64,000 nt of DNA from Microbacterium sp. BK668 (GTDB lineage: Bacteria > Actinomycetota > Actinomycetes > Actinomycetales > Microbacteriaceae), in contig NZ_SNWG01000003.1 in assembly GCF_004362195.1 (NCBI RefSeq), positions 112,244-176,243 of the forward strand. Direction: 5' to 3'. This document shows positions 63,967 to 64,000 of the stretch, one piece after another. The notes below the pieces were generated by a model, which saw nothing but the letters and a program-made list of their open reading frames with translations, was not told the origin of the DNA and did not search any database. Numbering within the stretch: the stretch's first letter is position 1; every line of letters starts with the position of its first letter. Made by a program: the position numbers and the translations under genes.

Positions 63967-64000
63967 TCAGTCGCGCGTCTTCCACAGGTCGGGCCAGGCG
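63967..64000 (-). CDS. Possible 3' end of a further minus-strand gene
   Basis: The last 34 bp contain one open frame on the minus strand ending ...AWPDLWKTRD-stop (TGA at 63969-63967). It looks like a C-terminus but is too short to identify. It lies 109 bp upstream of the carboxylase start. Confidence 0.25.
   Translation of the reverse strand, partial: AWPDLWKTRD

Overview
The window reads as a stretch of chromosome from a high-GC actinobacterium, most likely a Microbacterium or close relative in the Microbacteriaceae. This rests on the very high GC content, dense short-overlap operons, frequent GTG starts, recurrent GGATGCC/GGCATCC usage, an actinobacterial LpdA-type quinone reductase, a long-chain biotin carboxylase/carrier fusion, and a BMP/Nup nucleoside transporter linked to cdd-deoA-add. 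I see no rRNA, tRNA, CRISPR array, transposase or phage gene. Species assignment is inference.

Region 1 (1-14.4 kb) is the most distinctive part: an island for gallate and O-methylated phenolic acids. It holds a partial LivG-type ABC ATPase, three tetrahydrofolate-dependent aryl O-demethylases of the LigM/DesA family, two closely similar IclR regulators, a Rossmann-fold dehydrogenase, a secreted tannase-family esterase, and a compact galB-galC-galD set next to an extradiol dioxygenase of the VOC (type I) fold. A core-MetE methyltransferase follows and could take the methyl group from 5-methyl-THF. The assembled route would be gallate ester to gallate (tannase), syringate to 3-O-methylgallate to gallate (LigM/DesA), ring opening to 4-oxalomesaconate (candidate: the VOC enzyme), then GalD, GalB and GalC to pyruvate and oxaloacetate. 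No LigAB/GalA-type gallate dioxygenase is present in the window. Two [ligM-iclR] pairs are arranged as mirror images around the dehydrogenase and tannase.

Region 2 (14.5-20.5 kb) has a three-gene ABC-2 exporter, small membrane and acidic proteins, an MHS-family MFS transporter and noncoding stretches full of tandem repeats and long hairpins. Region 3 (20.5-24.3 kb) is the riboflavin operon ribD-ribE-ribBA-ribH behind an FMN riboswitch. Region 4 (24.4-28.8 kb) is glycerol metabolism: a SorC-type regulator divergent from glpD-glpK around a perfect 16-bp palindrome. Region 5 (28.9-33.8 kb) carries an Fpg/Nei glycosylase, a GNAT acetyltransferase, trpS, an exonuclease III and a YihY-type membrane protein. 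Region 6 (33.9-38.8 kb) is sdhCDAB, divergent from manC across an 18-bp palindrome.

Region 7 (38.9-47.1 kb) is a nucleoside uptake and salvage operon: BMP lipoprotein, ABC ATPase, two permeases, cytidine deaminase, pyrimidine phosphorylase and adenosine deaminase. Region 8 (47.2-55.8 kb) is a mannitol PTS operon that also contains ptsH, ptsI and a stand-alone IIB protein, divergent from an MtlR-type PRD activator. Region 9 (56-64 kb) has a GNAT protein, an MFS exporter, a phosphohexo/pentomutase with purine nucleoside phosphorylase, an LpdA-like flavoprotein, and a biotin carboxylase/BCCP fusion at the right edge.
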